64,000 bases of DNA from assembly GCA_947313885.1 (NCBI GenBank), contig CAMZNU010000012.1:17334-81333 (forward strand), written 5' to 3'. The notes under the pieces were generated by a model, which made no database searches, was not told the origin of the DNA, and saw only the letters and a program-made list of their open reading frames with translations. Positions 9,516 to 18,628 of this stretch are shown here, one piece after another. Source of the DNA: an uncultured Clostridia bacterium. Its GTDB lineage: Bacteria > Bacillota > Clostridia > Lachnospirales > CAMZNU01. Made by a program: the position numbers and the translations under genes. How positions within the stretch are numbered: the stretch's first letter is position 1; every line of letters begins with the position of its first letter.

Positions 9516-10776
9516 AACTATAATTGATAAAAAAAAGAAATATATGTTTCCGAATTTAAAAATGCATTTTTATGATGATCCACCTGTTTTTGTAAGAGGA
9601 GATATGCAATATTTATTTGATGGTGATGGTAAGAAATATACGGATTTTTTTGCAGGAGTTTCTGTAATGATATGTGGTCATAGTAATAAAGAAATTTTAA
9701 CTAAGACTATAGAACAGTTAAAAAGACTACAGCATACGACTATAATATATTTAGATGAAAACATTGTTAGACTAGCGGAAAAGCTTGCTAATATTATGCC
9801 AGGGGACATAGATAAAACTTTTTTCTGTGCATCAGGATCGGAAGCTAATGAAGGTGCTTTTTTGCTTTCTAAGATTTATACAAAAAAAAGTAAGTTTATA
9901 ACATTAGAAAATGCATTACATGGCAAAACTTATTTAACATTAGGAGCTACAACAATTAAAATGTGGGACATTGACCCACATCCTACAGATTTATTTTATG
10001 TAGCAAAAGGTTTTTACAATCCAAACGAGACTTTAGAGGAAAGTGCTAAGCAATCAATAGAATCTGTTAGAGAAATACTTAAAAATAATGATGATATTGC
10101 AAGTATGATAGTAGAGCCTATACAAGGAAACGGTGGAATATTAACACCACCTATTTGGTATTTTAAAAAATTAAAGAAAGTTTTAGAAGAATATGACGTG
10201 TTATTAATTGCCGACGAGGTACAAACAGGGTACGGAAGAACGGGTAAGATGTTTGGAATGGATAATTTTGATATTGTACCAGATATATTAGTTACGGCAA
10301 AAGCATTAAGTGGGGGAATACCTATAGCAACATTTTCCACTACCGCTAAAATTGCTAAACATTTCAATAAGCCATCGGCATCAACTTTTGGGGGTACACC
10401 AGTTAGTTGTGCAAACTCTTTAGCTGTATTAGAATATGTAGAAAATAATAGACTAGTTGAAAAATCAAAAGAGTTAGGTAATTACTTAATAGATAAGCTA
10501 AAACAAATTAATAGTGACATAATTAAAGAAGTGAGAGGAATAGGGCTAATGATAGGAGTTGAGTTGGAGTGTAAGAATAGCCCAGAAGTACTAAATGTTA
10601 TATTAGAAGATATGAAAAACAAAGGATTTATTTTAGGGAAATGTGGAGTTAATAGAAATGTAATAGCATTACAACCACCACTAGTCATAACAACTTACGA
10701 TATTGATAATATGATATTAGAACTCGAAAACACAATTTGCAAGATACAAGGAGGGTTAATTGAAAAAAATAGATAA
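9499..10776 (+). CDS. Class III PLP-dependent aminotransferase (AGXT2 or ornithine/GABA transaminase type)
   Basis: This fold type I aminotransferase has about 425 residues. It carries the cofactor-binding SGSEANEGA, the LLIADEVQTGYGRTG strand and the Schiff-base lysine in TAKALSGG (about residue 268). The substrate is not clear: the sequence resembles alanine-glyoxylate aminotransferase 2 and related omega-aminotransferases. The start is uncertain. A TTG (9493), a GTG (9496) and three ATG codons in a row (9499-9507) all lie inside the end of the U32 gene, without a strong site. The overlap argues for coupled translation with the peptidase genes. Confidence 0.82.
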   Translation: MMMKNKTIIDKKKKYMFPNLKMHFYDDPPVFVRGDMQYLFDGDGKKYTDFFAGVSVMICGHSNKEILTKTIEQLKRLQHTTIIYLDENIVRLAEKLANIMPGDIDKTFFCASGSEANEGAFLLSKIYTKKSKFITLENALHGKTYLTLGATTIKMWDIDPHPTDLFYVAKGFYNPNETLEESAKQSIESVREILKNNDDIASMIVEPIQGNGGILTPPIWYFKKLKKVLEEYDVLLIADEVQTGYGRTGKMFGMDNFDIVPDILVTAKALSGGIPIATFSTTAKIAKHFNKPSASTFGGTPVSCANSLAVLEYVENNRLVEKSKELGNYLIDKLKQINSDIIKEVRGIGLMIGVELECKNSPEVLNVILEDMKNKGFILGKCGVNRNVIALQPPLVITTYDIDNMILELENTICKIQGGLIEKNR

Positions 10777-11611
10777 AAGTACTCATATAGAAGACAATTT
10801 TAATTTTAAAGTGAAAACAAATCCAGAGAAAAAGAATAAAATATCTACGCTAATTTTAATAGTAAATATAATGATTACCCTCATTTCGTTGACAGTAATA
10901 GGAATATACGCCTATCGATCTTTTGGGGAAAATAGCAACAAAGGCGATGTAGAATACATTGATGGTAAAGGCGATGATGATAATGATAATGTTGAGAAAA
11001 ATTCTAAAAAAGATGTAAGCATTATTATAGACGAGTCAAAAAGAAGAGAAGAGATACTGGATACACAAAAGTTATACAACAACGATGATATAGTTGGATT
11101 TATTCAAGTAGGTAAAAGTATGGAATCTTTATTTTACACGCAAACTTCAAATAATTATTTCTATTTAGATCATGGGCTTGATAAAAGTAGCAATGAAAAT
11201 GGAACTTTAATATTAGATACTAGAAATGATATAACTAAGGATAATTATAATACTATTATTTATGGAAAAGGTAAAGGTTCTAGCAGTTTAAAAGATATAG
11301 AAAAATATGCAGATGAAGATATTTTTAATAGTAATAGAACGATATATACTAAAGATCTATATAATGATTACGAGTGGGAGGTATTTTCTTTTTACGAGAC
11401 ATCAGAAGATTTCGGATATATACAAGTTGAATTTAAAACAGAAGAAGACTTTTACATCACATTACAAAGCTTTAAAAATAAATCAAGGCATATTACAGAA
11501 AGAGAATTAAAAGAAGGCGACAGAATTTTAACTATAACAGCACCGAGCAATGAATCAGAAACAGTATACGTGTTGCATAGTGTTTTAATTAAAAAAAACA
11601 CTTTAGACTAA
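10760..11611 (+). CDS. Sortase-B-like membrane protein lacking the catalytic residues
   Basis: This 283-residue protein has one membrane helix (about residues 29-51), an acidic linker and a class B sortase-like domain (about 108-280). Sortase B landmarks are recognisable: NNDDIVGFIQVGK, NNYFYLDHG, NGTLILDTRND, NTIIYGKG and DRILTIT. The catalytic His of the usual IIYGH is Lys170. The Cys of the usual TLSTC is Pro262. No Arg follows, and there is no cysteine anywhere in the protein. It therefore cannot be a working transpeptidase. The TTG start at 10760 has GGAGGG upstream and overlaps the aminotransferase by 17 bases. A terminator follows. Confidence 0.75.
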   Translation: MKKIDKSTHIEDNFNFKVKTNPEKKNKISTLILIVNIMITLISLTVIGIYAYRSFGENSNKGDVEYIDGKGDDDNDNVEKNSKKDVSIIIDESKRREEILDTQKLYNNDDIVGFIQVGKSMESLFYTQTSNNYFYLDHGLDKSSNENGTLILDTRNDITKDNYNTIIYGKGKGSSSLKDIEKYADEDIFNSNRTIYTKDLYNDYEWEVFSFYETSEDFGYIQVEFKTEEDFYITLQSFKNKSRHITERELKEGDRILTITAPSNESETVYVLHSVLIKKNTLD

Positions 11612-11667
11612 AATAGCAAGATAAAAGCATGAACTATTAGTAGTTTGTGTTTTTATTTTGCTATTTT
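11611..11667 (+). terminator. Hairpin terminator after the peptidase cluster
   Basis: The arms AAATAGCAAGATAAAAGCA and TGTTTTTATTTTGCTATTT pair almost fully across a loop of about 19 bases, and the 3' arm ends in T residues. It lies right after the stop codon of the sortase-like gene. Confidence 0.75.
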
Positions 11668-11736
11668 TAAAATAGTATTTTATATAGATTAATGATGAAA
11701 AAAGCAGTATAATCATGTTAAGAGTACAAAAGAGAG

Positions 11737-12327
11737 GTGAGTCAAATCAAAACTAAAAAGATTTTTATTGCATGTTCAGTAGTCTTAGTAAGCGGTATAT
11801 TATTTGTAGTTAATAGAGAATCGGTAGGATTAAAATTATTATATGAAGAAGTAGATTTAGAAAGGGAAGAGATCGTAGAGAAAGTAATAGTTAATATTTC
11901 AGGAGAAATAAATAAAGCGGGTGTTTATAGCGTGGACACGAAGCACAGAATAATAGACGTTATAAATATAGCTGGAGGAATTACTGATAATGGGACGACA
12001 GAGAATATAAATTTAGCAGATTTTGTTTACGATACGCAACATATAATAATAAGAAATTTTAAGTCATTAAATGTCGAAGATGAAATTTTCGATATAAACA
12101 AAGATAAAAAAGAGGAGAATAATAAAAAAGTTAATATAAATACAAATAACATAGATGAGTTAAAAACTTTAAATGGTATAGGAGACACTATCGCTAGAAA
12201 TATTATAGAGTATCGTAAAAAGAATGGTAATTTTAAAGAAATAGAAGAATTACAAAGAGTTCCTAGAGTAGGAGTTAAGACATTTAAAAAAATAAGAGAT
12301 AGCATAGTTGTTAATAATGGAGGTTAA
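11737..12327 (+). CDS. comEA: ComEA-like DNA-binding competence protein
   Basis: This is a membrane-anchored DNA receptor of the transformation machinery, 196 residues. It has an N-terminal helix (IFIACSVVLVSGILFVV), then an SLBB domain (VNISGEINKAGVYSVD, about 50-110). A C-terminal helix-hairpin-helix pair follows (VNINTNNIDELKTLNGIGD to VPRVGVKTFKKI, about 134-190) that binds DNA without sequence preference. The start is given as GTG 11737, but GAGGTGA overlaps it, so the true start may lie a few codons downstream. ComEC is encoded 3 kb further on with four unrelated genes in between, whereas comEA and comEC are often adjacent. Confidence 0.87.
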   Translation: MSQIKTKKIFIACSVVLVSGILFVVNRESVGLKLLYEEVDLEREEIVEKVIVNISGEINKAGVYSVDTKHRIIDVINIAGGITDNGTTENINLADFVYDTQHIIIRNFKSLNVEDEIFDINKDKKEENNKKVNINTNNIDELKTLNGIGDTIARNIIEYRKKNGNFKEIEELQRVPRVGVKTFKKIRDSIVVNNGG

Positions 12328-12328
12328 G

Positions 12329-13021
12329 GTGAAATACAAAATACTAGCAGTAGATGATGAAAAACTGATCTTAAAAGGAATAAAATTTAGCTTAGAACAG
12401 GATGGAATGGATGTTGATGTCGCTTATGATGGAGAAGAAGCGTGTAACTTAGCAGATGAAAATAAATATGATTTAATAGTATTAGATATCATGTTACCAT
12501 TTAAAAATGGATTTGAAGTTTGTCAACATATAAGGGCAAAAAGCAACACACCAATAATTATGCTTACAGCCAAAAACGATGATATGGATAAAATATTGGG
12601 ATTAGAATTTGGTGCAGATGATTACTTAACAAAACCATTCAATATCCTTGAACTAAAGGCTAGAGTGAAAGCTATATTAAGGCGTAGCACAATGATTCAC
12701 AATGAAGAAAAAGCAGTTACAGATGAAATTGTAGTGAAGGATATAAGGTTAAATCTAAAGTCAAATAGAGTATATTTAAAAAATATAGAAATTAAGCTGA
12801 CTATAATAGAATATAATATTTTAAAACTATTTTTGACTAACAAGGAAAAAATTTTTACGAGAAATGATGTATATGAATCTATATGGAAACACAGTGAAAG
12901 AAAATGTGACACAAGAACAATAGATGTACATATAAGAAGATTGCGAGAAAAAATTGAAGAAAGTCCAAGTTTGCCGAAATATATAAAAACAAAATGGGGG
13001 GTAGGTTATTACCTTGGATAG
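12329..13021 (+). CDS. OmpR/PhoB family response regulator
   Basis: This is a DNA-binding response regulator of 230 residues. The receiver domain has the acidic pair Asp9-Asp10, the phospho-acceptor Asp53 in VLDIMLP and the conserved Lys102 in TKPF. The C-terminal winged helix includes RTIDVHIRRLREKIE and ends in WGVGYYL. I chose GTG 12329, five bases after GGAGG (12319-12323). Longer readings start inside comEA without a site. The histidine kinase gene overlaps its end by 8 bases, so the two form one system. The signal and targets are unknown. Confidence 0.92.
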   Translation: MKYKILAVDDEKLILKGIKFSLEQDGMDVDVAYDGEEACNLADENKYDLIVLDIMLPFKNGFEVCQHIRAKSNTPIIMLTAKNDDMDKILGLEFGADDYLTKPFNILELKARVKAILRRSTMIHNEEKAVTDEIVVKDIRLNLKSNRVYLKNIEIKLTIIEYNILKLFLTNKEKIFTRNDVYESIWKHSERKCDTRTIDVHIRRLREKIEESPSLPKYIKTKWGVGYYLG

Positions 13022-14435
13022 AATAAAGTTATCATTAAAATCAAAGTTAGTCATATCATATTTATTGATAGCACTTATTCCCATGATGCTAATTATTCGA
13101 ACTTTTCGAAACAAAACGGAATATTTTTTTGAAAATGAGCGAAAAAACTTATTATTAAATGAAGCAATCATACTTGCAAACAATATAAGCAAAGTTGAAT
13201 ATTTAAACTTTAGTGATTTTGATGGACTAACTAAGTACGTAAATAGTAGATCATCATTAAATCAACAAAGAATAATAATTCTAAATGCGGATGCAGTAGT
13301 AATAGCTGATTCTAATGACACAACAGTGGGTAAAACTCTAATTTCAAAAGAAATAATAAATGCTTTAGAGAATATTAATGATGCCACGTATAAAAGTAAG
13401 GAAAATGCAATATATGCAACATCAACGATAATAGATAATAGTACAGATAAGGGAGTTGGAGTAGTTTTAGTTGTATCTAGCACTGAGGATTTAGGGTATT
13501 TATTGAAAGAAATCACTAAAAGTGTGTATTATAATGCTGTTTTAATAGGGGCATGTGTAGTTGTAATAATTATGCTCATATCTAAGTGGATTAATTCACC
13601 TTTAAAATTTATAACACCTGTTATAGAAAGAATATCAAAAGGTGATTTTACGGCAAGAATTGAATCTCATGAAAATCAAGAATTTCAAGTATTAATAGAA
13701 ACATTTAATGATATGGTAGATAAAATTGAAAAAATTGAAAAGGCACGTGATGAATTCGTATCAAATGTATCTCATGAAATAAAAACACCGTTAAGTTCTA
13801 TAAAGGTACTAAGCGAATCATTATTAATAGAAGAGGTAGTTGATACGGATGTATATCGTGAATTTTTAGGTGATATAGTGTCAGAAACAGATAGACTAAC
13901 AGTAATAGTGAATGATCTTATGAACTTAGTTAAGCTAGATCAAGGAGAGATAGCACTAAATATTAAGAAAACAGATATAAATATGTTAATTTTAAATATA
14001 ATAAAAAGATTAAAACCAATTTCAGCAAATAAAGATATTGAAATAGAGTATACGGAAGTAAATGATATAGAAGCAGAAATTGATGAAATAAAAATTGATT
14101 TAGCGATAGGAAATGTAGTAAACAATGCAATAAAATACACAGTTAATCATGGTATTGTAAAAATAAGCCTAGAAAAAAAAGGCAGTATGATAGTGATAGA
14201 TATTCGTGATACAGGTGTTGGGATGGAAAACGAGGAGCTTGACCATATATTTAAAAGATTTTATAGAGTGGATAAGATGCGTGGTAGAGAAACAGGAGGA
14301 ACAGGGTTAGGGTTAGCTATAATGTACTCGTCTATTATGCTACATGGTGGAGAAGTCCATGTGCAAAGTGAAGTTGGTGTAGGCAGTACGTTTACAGTAA
14401 GCATACCAATGCTGTATAAAGGCGGTGAATTGTAG
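13014..14435 (+). CDS. Sensor histidine kinase
   Basis: This is the membrane kinase partner of the response regulator upstream, 473 residues. Two membrane helices (about 12-30 and 172-190) enclose an extracellular sensor of some 140 residues. A HAMP linker follows (NSPLKFITPVIERISKGDF), then the dimerisation box with His254 in NVSHEIKTPL. The catalytic domain has DTGVGM and GGTGLGLAI. The start is TTG 13014 with a G-rich site upstream. The gene runs straight into the GerMN gene, so the signal may relate to the cell envelope; that is inference. Confidence 0.92.
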   Translation: MDRIKLSLKSKLVISYLLIALIPMMLIIRTFRNKTEYFFENERKNLLLNEAIILANNISKVEYLNFSDFDGLTKYVNSRSSLNQQRIIILNADAVVIADSNDTTVGKTLISKEIINALENINDATYKSKENAIYATSTIIDNSTDKGVGVVLVVSSTEDLGYLLKEITKSVYYNAVLIGACVVVIIMLISKWINSPLKFITPVIERISKGDFTARIESHENQEFQVLIETFNDMVDKIEKIEKARDEFVSNVSHEIKTPLSSIKVLSESLLIEEVVDTDVYREFLGDIVSETDRLTVIVNDLMNLVKLDQGEIALNIKKTDINMLILNIIKRLKPISANKDIEIEYTEVNDIEAEIDEIKIDLAIGNVVNNAIKYTVNHGIVKISLEKKGSMIVIDIRDTGVGMENEELDHIFKRFYRVDKMRGRETGGTGLGLAIMYSSIMLHGGEVHVQSEVGVGSTFTVSIPMLYKGGEL

Positions 14436-15350
14436 GTGAAAAAAAACAGAACGAATAAAAGGATAATAATAGGGGTAATAGTAATTCTAAGTATATTGAT
14501 TTATAAAAATAGAATGAATAATATTGACTTTGAAAAAAAAGACATATATATGATAGATGTAAGTAAAAAAACTTTAATAAACAAAAAAATAAAAATTAAC
14601 GACAAGATGAATAGGGAGGAAAAAATAGAATATATTTTTAATAACTTGGAGAAAGACACTAGTATCGCAATAAAAAGTATTATACCGAAAAGTATTATAT
14701 ATACGTATGAGATAGATGAAGATGGCTTGCAATTTAATATAAATGGCGATATAACAAATGTTGAAAATATGTATTTAAAAGGTGGGCTAGTCAATACCTT
14801 TGTTGGATATGAAAGTATTAAAAAAGTAGAAGTGTATTATAGCAATGAAATAGATAATAATTTGAACTACAAATTAGAGGAAATAGATAAAAGTAATCTT
14901 ATTTTAAATCCTATTATATCTCCTAATAAAATAGTTACTAGAAATATACATTTATACTTTCCTATTGTTAATGAGAATGGAATAAAAAAAATAGTACGTT
15001 CAATTAATTATAACGAAAATAAAATAATAGAGAGATCTATAATAGAGCAGATTGTAGATGGGACAAAAAAAGAAAAATTGGAATCATATATACCTATTGA
15101 TACAAAAGTATTAAGCGTTAAAACAGAAAATGGAATTTGCTTTGTAGATTTTGACAAAAGATTTATAGATGGACATATTAAAGATGTTTTCAAGGAAAAA
15201 AAAACAATATATTCTGTAGTGAATTCATTAACAGAATCAAGAAATGTTAAAAAGGTGCAAATATTAATAGAGTCAAAAAAATATACAGAAACATTTGGCG
15301 GAGTAGATTTATCAAAGCCGATAAGGCGATATGAATATATAGTAAAGTAG
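14436..15350 (+). CDS. GerMN domain protein
   Basis: This 304-residue protein starts with a short basic stretch and a membrane helix (IIIGVIVILSILIYK), so it is probably anchored outside the membrane. Two GerMN-like units are visible: a degenerate one near residues 30-150, and a clear one near 165-290 containing IHLYFPIVNENG and VLSVKTENGICFVDFDKRF. GerM in Bacillus takes part in sporulation and germination. GTG 14436 directly follows the kinase stop codon, so the protein is co-produced with the two-component system. It has no lipobox Cys. Confidence 0.75.
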   Translation: MKKNRTNKRIIIGVIVILSILIYKNRMNNIDFEKKDIYMIDVSKKTLINKKIKINDKMNREEKIEYIFNNLEKDTSIAIKSIIPKSIIYTYEIDEDGLQFNINGDITNVENMYLKGGLVNTFVGYESIKKVEVYYSNEIDNNLNYKLEEIDKSNLILNPIISPNKIVTRNIHLYFPIVNENGIKKIVRSINYNENKIIERSIIEQIVDGTKKEKLESYIPIDTKVLSVKTENGICFVDFDKRFIDGHIKDVFKEKKTIYSVVNSLTESRNVKKVQILIESKKYTETFGGVDLSKPIRRYEYIVK

Positions 15351-15356
15351 GTTTAT

Positions 15357-17621
15357 ATGGAAAGAGAATTTATGAAAAGACCGATAATAATAGTAGCTAT
15401 ATGCTATATAATTGGGATAATTAGCGTATATGAAGAAAAAATATTTATAGGACTTACTTTAATGATAACGATGTTTATCTATTTATACAAAAAGTACAAC
15501 CCTAAAAAAATGTTTTTTATTTTTTTCATATTATGTTATTTTTTCGGTGCAGTTAGAATGGCGGAATCTATAAAAATAAATAATAAAAAAAATATGAATA
15601 CAGTAACAGAAGAGGTCGAAGTAGAAGGGTTACTATATTATAAAAGTGAAACAACAAAAGGAAGTTCTAAATTACAACTAAAAAATATAACTATAGATGG
15701 ACTTAAAAAAAAGGGTAAGTTAGTAGCATATAGCAAAAAAGCTAATATACAAATTGGCGACGAGATAAAATTATACGGCACTATAGAAAACCCTAAAGAG
15801 CCAACAAACTTTGGTGGATACGATGAATATATTTATTATAAAAGTCGTAAAATTGACTACAAAATGTTTGTAAATGATATAGACGTTATAAAAGAAAGTA
15901 AGTCTATACTACCTACTATACGAAGTAAATTTAGAAATAACATAGACGATACTTTTTATTTAGGAAAGGGCGACATTGTTAAAGCTATGGTTTTAGGAGA
16001 CGATAGTTTTTTATCAGATAACACTAAAGAGTTATATCGCAATTCTGGAATATACCACATTTTAATAATATCTGGATTACACATAGGTATAATATTTCAA
16101 TCTCTTAATTTTGTATTCTCAAAGTTTAAAATATTAAAAAATAAAACGTTCATAATTATTATAGTTATTATATTTTATAGTTACTTAACGGGAAATAGTT
16201 TATCAACGGTACGTGCTGTATTAATGATGTCTATTTTCTCCTTAGCCCCATATTTTAAAAAATATGGGGATTCATTAAGTGGATTATTCCTAACTATTAT
16301 AATTTTATTAATTTATGAACCTATTATGATATTTGATGTAGGTTTTTTATATTCATTTTCGGCAGTGGGAGGTATATTGACGTTAAATAAACCTATATAT
16401 ACGTTAATGTTTTATATAAACTTAAAGTTGAATAATATTTTTAAATTATTAGAGCATAAAATTATATATGAGAAGTTAGCTTTTTTAATATCAATACAGG
16501 TAAGTACATTACCTGTATCATTGTACTTTTTTTATAATTACTATACATATGGAATAATAGCTAATTTAATGATAATGCCGTTTACATATATAGTAGTAGT
16601 GCTATCTTTTGTTTCAATGGTACTCGGCGGTATTTTACCAATTATAAAATTTACATTAATGCCTACGGTATTTTTAATATTAGAATTTTTTGAATTAGTT
16701 AGCGAAATGGTTTCTACTTTACCATACTTTAAAATATTAATAGGAAGACCAAATATTATATTTATAATATTGTATTTTTATATGATATTTGTAGTTATCA
16801 ATTTTAAAAAATCCAATATTGTTAAAAATCTAATAGGTGCGTTTGCAATAATTATAGCTGTTAGTTTTAATAACAAAATGGAAGTTGTTTTTTTAGATGT
16901 AGGTCAAGGTGACAGCATTGTAATTAATTATAAGGGTAAGGTTATAGTAATAGATGGCGGTATTAATGATAGAGTGTTAAAAAATTATTTAGATTATAAG
17001 GGAATTAGTAAAATAGATGCTGTAATTGGAACACATACAGATAAAGATCATGTCGGTGGCTTAATAGATCTAATAGATAAAAAAAATATAATTAGATTTA
17101 TGTTGCCAAATATTGACTACGACGAAGATGATAAAAACTATATACGATTAAGAGAAAAGTTAACATATAAGGATATTGATATTGATTACTTGCAAAGTGG
17201 TATGCAAATAACTGTAGACGATTGCATAATATCCGTTTTAAATCCTACAAGAAAAATATATGGGAATAAAAATAACGGTTCAGTAGTGTTGCAAGTAAAT
17301 TATAAAGATGTATCATTTTTACTAACAGGTGATATAGGGAGTGAGGAAAAGGAGCTAATAGATTTATATAATCTTAGAAGCAACATTTTAAAATTAGGAC
17401 ATCATGGTTCTAAAACATCTAGCTCAGATATATTTTTAAAAGCAGTAAACCCAAGCGTAGGAATAGTAAGCAGTAAAAAAAATAATATGTATGGTCATCC
17501 AAGTAAAGAGGTTGTAGAAAATTTAAATATAAATAATATTGAAATGCTACAAACAAGCGAGTCAGGTGATATAAAGTTTATAACAGATGGTAAAAGAATG
17601 TTCTTAAAAACAGTTAGGTGA
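15357..17621 (+). CDS. comEC: ComEC/Rec2 DNA internalisation channel
   Basis: This is a polytopic membrane protein of 754 residues that passes single-stranded DNA into the cell during transformation. The N-terminal helices and OB-like segment (residues 1-180) lead to the competence core with YHILIISGLHIGI and GNSLSTVRAVLMMSIF. The C-terminal metallo-beta-lactamase-like domain (from about residue 505) has VGQGDSI, GTHTDKDHVGG and LGHHGSKTSS, which would degrade the non-transported strand. The first ATG (15357) is used here; a second in-frame ATG lies at 15372. With ComEA and CinA in the window, natural competence is plausible, but no pilus genes are seen. Confidence 0.92.
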   Translation: MEREFMKRPIIIVAICYIIGIISVYEEKIFIGLTLMITMFIYLYKKYNPKKMFFIFFILCYFFGAVRMAESIKINNKKNMNTVTEEVEVEGLLYYKSETTKGSSKLQLKNITIDGLKKKGKLVAYSKKANIQIGDEIKLYGTIENPKEPTNFGGYDEYIYYKSRKIDYKMFVNDIDVIKESKSILPTIRSKFRNNIDDTFYLGKGDIVKAMVLGDDSFLSDNTKELYRNSGIYHILIISGLHIGIIFQSLNFVFSKFKILKNKTFIIIIVIIFYSYLTGNSLSTVRAVLMMSIFSLAPYFKKYGDSLSGLFLTIIILLIYEPIMIFDVGFLYSFSAVGGILTLNKPIYTLMFYINLKLNNIFKLLEHKIIYEKLAFLISIQVSTLPVSLYFFYNYYTYGIIANLMIMPFTYIVVVLSFVSMVLGGILPIIKFTLMPTVFLILEFFELVSEMVSTLPYFKILIGRPNIIFIILYFYMIFVVINFKKSNIVKNLIGAFAIIIAVSFNNKMEVVFLDVGQGDSIVINYKGKVIVIDGGINDRVLKNYLDYKGISKIDAVIGTHTDKDHVGGLIDLIDKKNIIRFMLPNIDYDEDDKNYIRLREKLTYKDIDIDYLQSGMQITVDDCIISVLNPTRKIYGNKNNGSVVLQVNYKDVSFLLTGDIGSEEKELIDLYNLRSNILKLGHHGSKTSSSDIFLKAVNPSVGIVSSKKNNMYGHPSKEVVENLNINNIEMLQTSESGDIKFITDGKRMFLKTVR

Positions 17622-17626
17622 TAATT

Positions 17627-18622
17627 ATGAATATTAAAGAGTTAAAAAGTAAAATTCAAAAAAAAGAATATGAAAATGTATATTTGTTTTATGGTGAAGA
17701 AAATTATTTGAAAAATAAATATTTAGAGAATATAAAAAATAATATATATCCAGAAAAAGATATTATGAACGTAGATGAGTTTATAGGGGATAAAGTTAGA
17801 GTTGAAGATATATTAGATGCAATAAGTACATTACCTATATTTAGCGATTATAGATTAGTAGTAGTTAAAAATAGTAAGTTGTTTAGAAAGGAACGAAAAC
17901 TAGACAATGATAAACTATTTGAAAATTTTAACGAGTTAAGCGATATGACTATTTTAATATTTATTGAAGAGGAGATAGATAAAAGAAATAGATTATATAA
18001 ATTAATATCAAAAAAAGGTGAATCTGTAGAGTTTAAAAAACCAAAAGAGCATGATATGGTTAATTGGATCGATAATATGTTAAAAAAAGAAAATATCATA
18101 TGTAGAAAAGATAATATTATAGAAATTTTAAGTTTAATAGATGGTGGGATGTATGTGATAGAACAAGAGATAAATAAATTGATTGAATATGTTGGAAAAG
18201 GAAATGAAATAAAAAAAGATGATATAGATAGTATCGTAACGAAATCTTTAGATGTGAATATATTTGAGTTAGTAGATAATATAGGAAGAAAAAACGTATC
18301 ATCAGCGATAACAATATATAACAATATGATTTTAATAAAAGAACCACCTATTAAAATTTTAATAATGATTTCAAGACAGATGAAAATATTACTACAATGT
18401 AAATATTTAATAGAAAAACGTGAAAATAATAAAGATATTGCAAATATAATAGGGGTAAGTAGTTATTTTATAAATAGATATATAAAACAAAGTAGTAACT
18501 TTAGTAAATTAGAATTGTATAACATATTAAAGAAGTGTTTAGAAGTAGATGAAAATATAAAGACGGGTATAATTAACGATGTATTAGGTGTGGAAATATT
18601 AATTTTAGAGTGCATGAGGTAG
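17627..18622 (+). CDS. holA: DNA polymerase III subunit delta
   Basis: This is the clamp-loader delta subunit of 331 residues, which opens the sliding clamp at primed DNA. The sequence shows VYLFYGEENYLKNKYL at the N-terminus, an AAA+-like core without a working Walker A motif, and the helical collar near the C-terminus (IKILIMISRQMKILLQCK). I chose ATG 17627 after AGGTGAT, rather than the ATA-rich in-frame extension inside comEC. Following comEC is the usual place of holA in Bacillota. Confidence 0.9.
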   Translation: MNIKELKSKIQKKEYENVYLFYGEENYLKNKYLENIKNNIYPEKDIMNVDEFIGDKVRVEDILDAISTLPIFSDYRLVVVKNSKLFRKERKLDNDKLFENFNELSDMTILIFIEEEIDKRNRLYKLISKKGESVEFKKPKEHDMVNWIDNMLKKENIICRKDNIIEILSLIDGGMYVIEQEINKLIEYVGKGNEIKKDDIDSIVTKSLDVNIFELVDNIGRKNVSSAITIYNNMILIKEPPIKILIMISRQMKILLQCKYLIEKRENNKDIANIIGVSSYFINRYIKQSSNFSKLELYNILKKCLEVDENIKTGIINDVLGVEILILECMR

Positions 18623-18628
18623 ATTTAT

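Noticed and set aside
11307..11510. A 67-codon plus-strand open frame inside the sortase-like gene
   Set aside because: It is out of frame within a well-supported gene with no ribosome site. It does not restore any sortase motif, so a frameshift in the sortase gene is not indicated.
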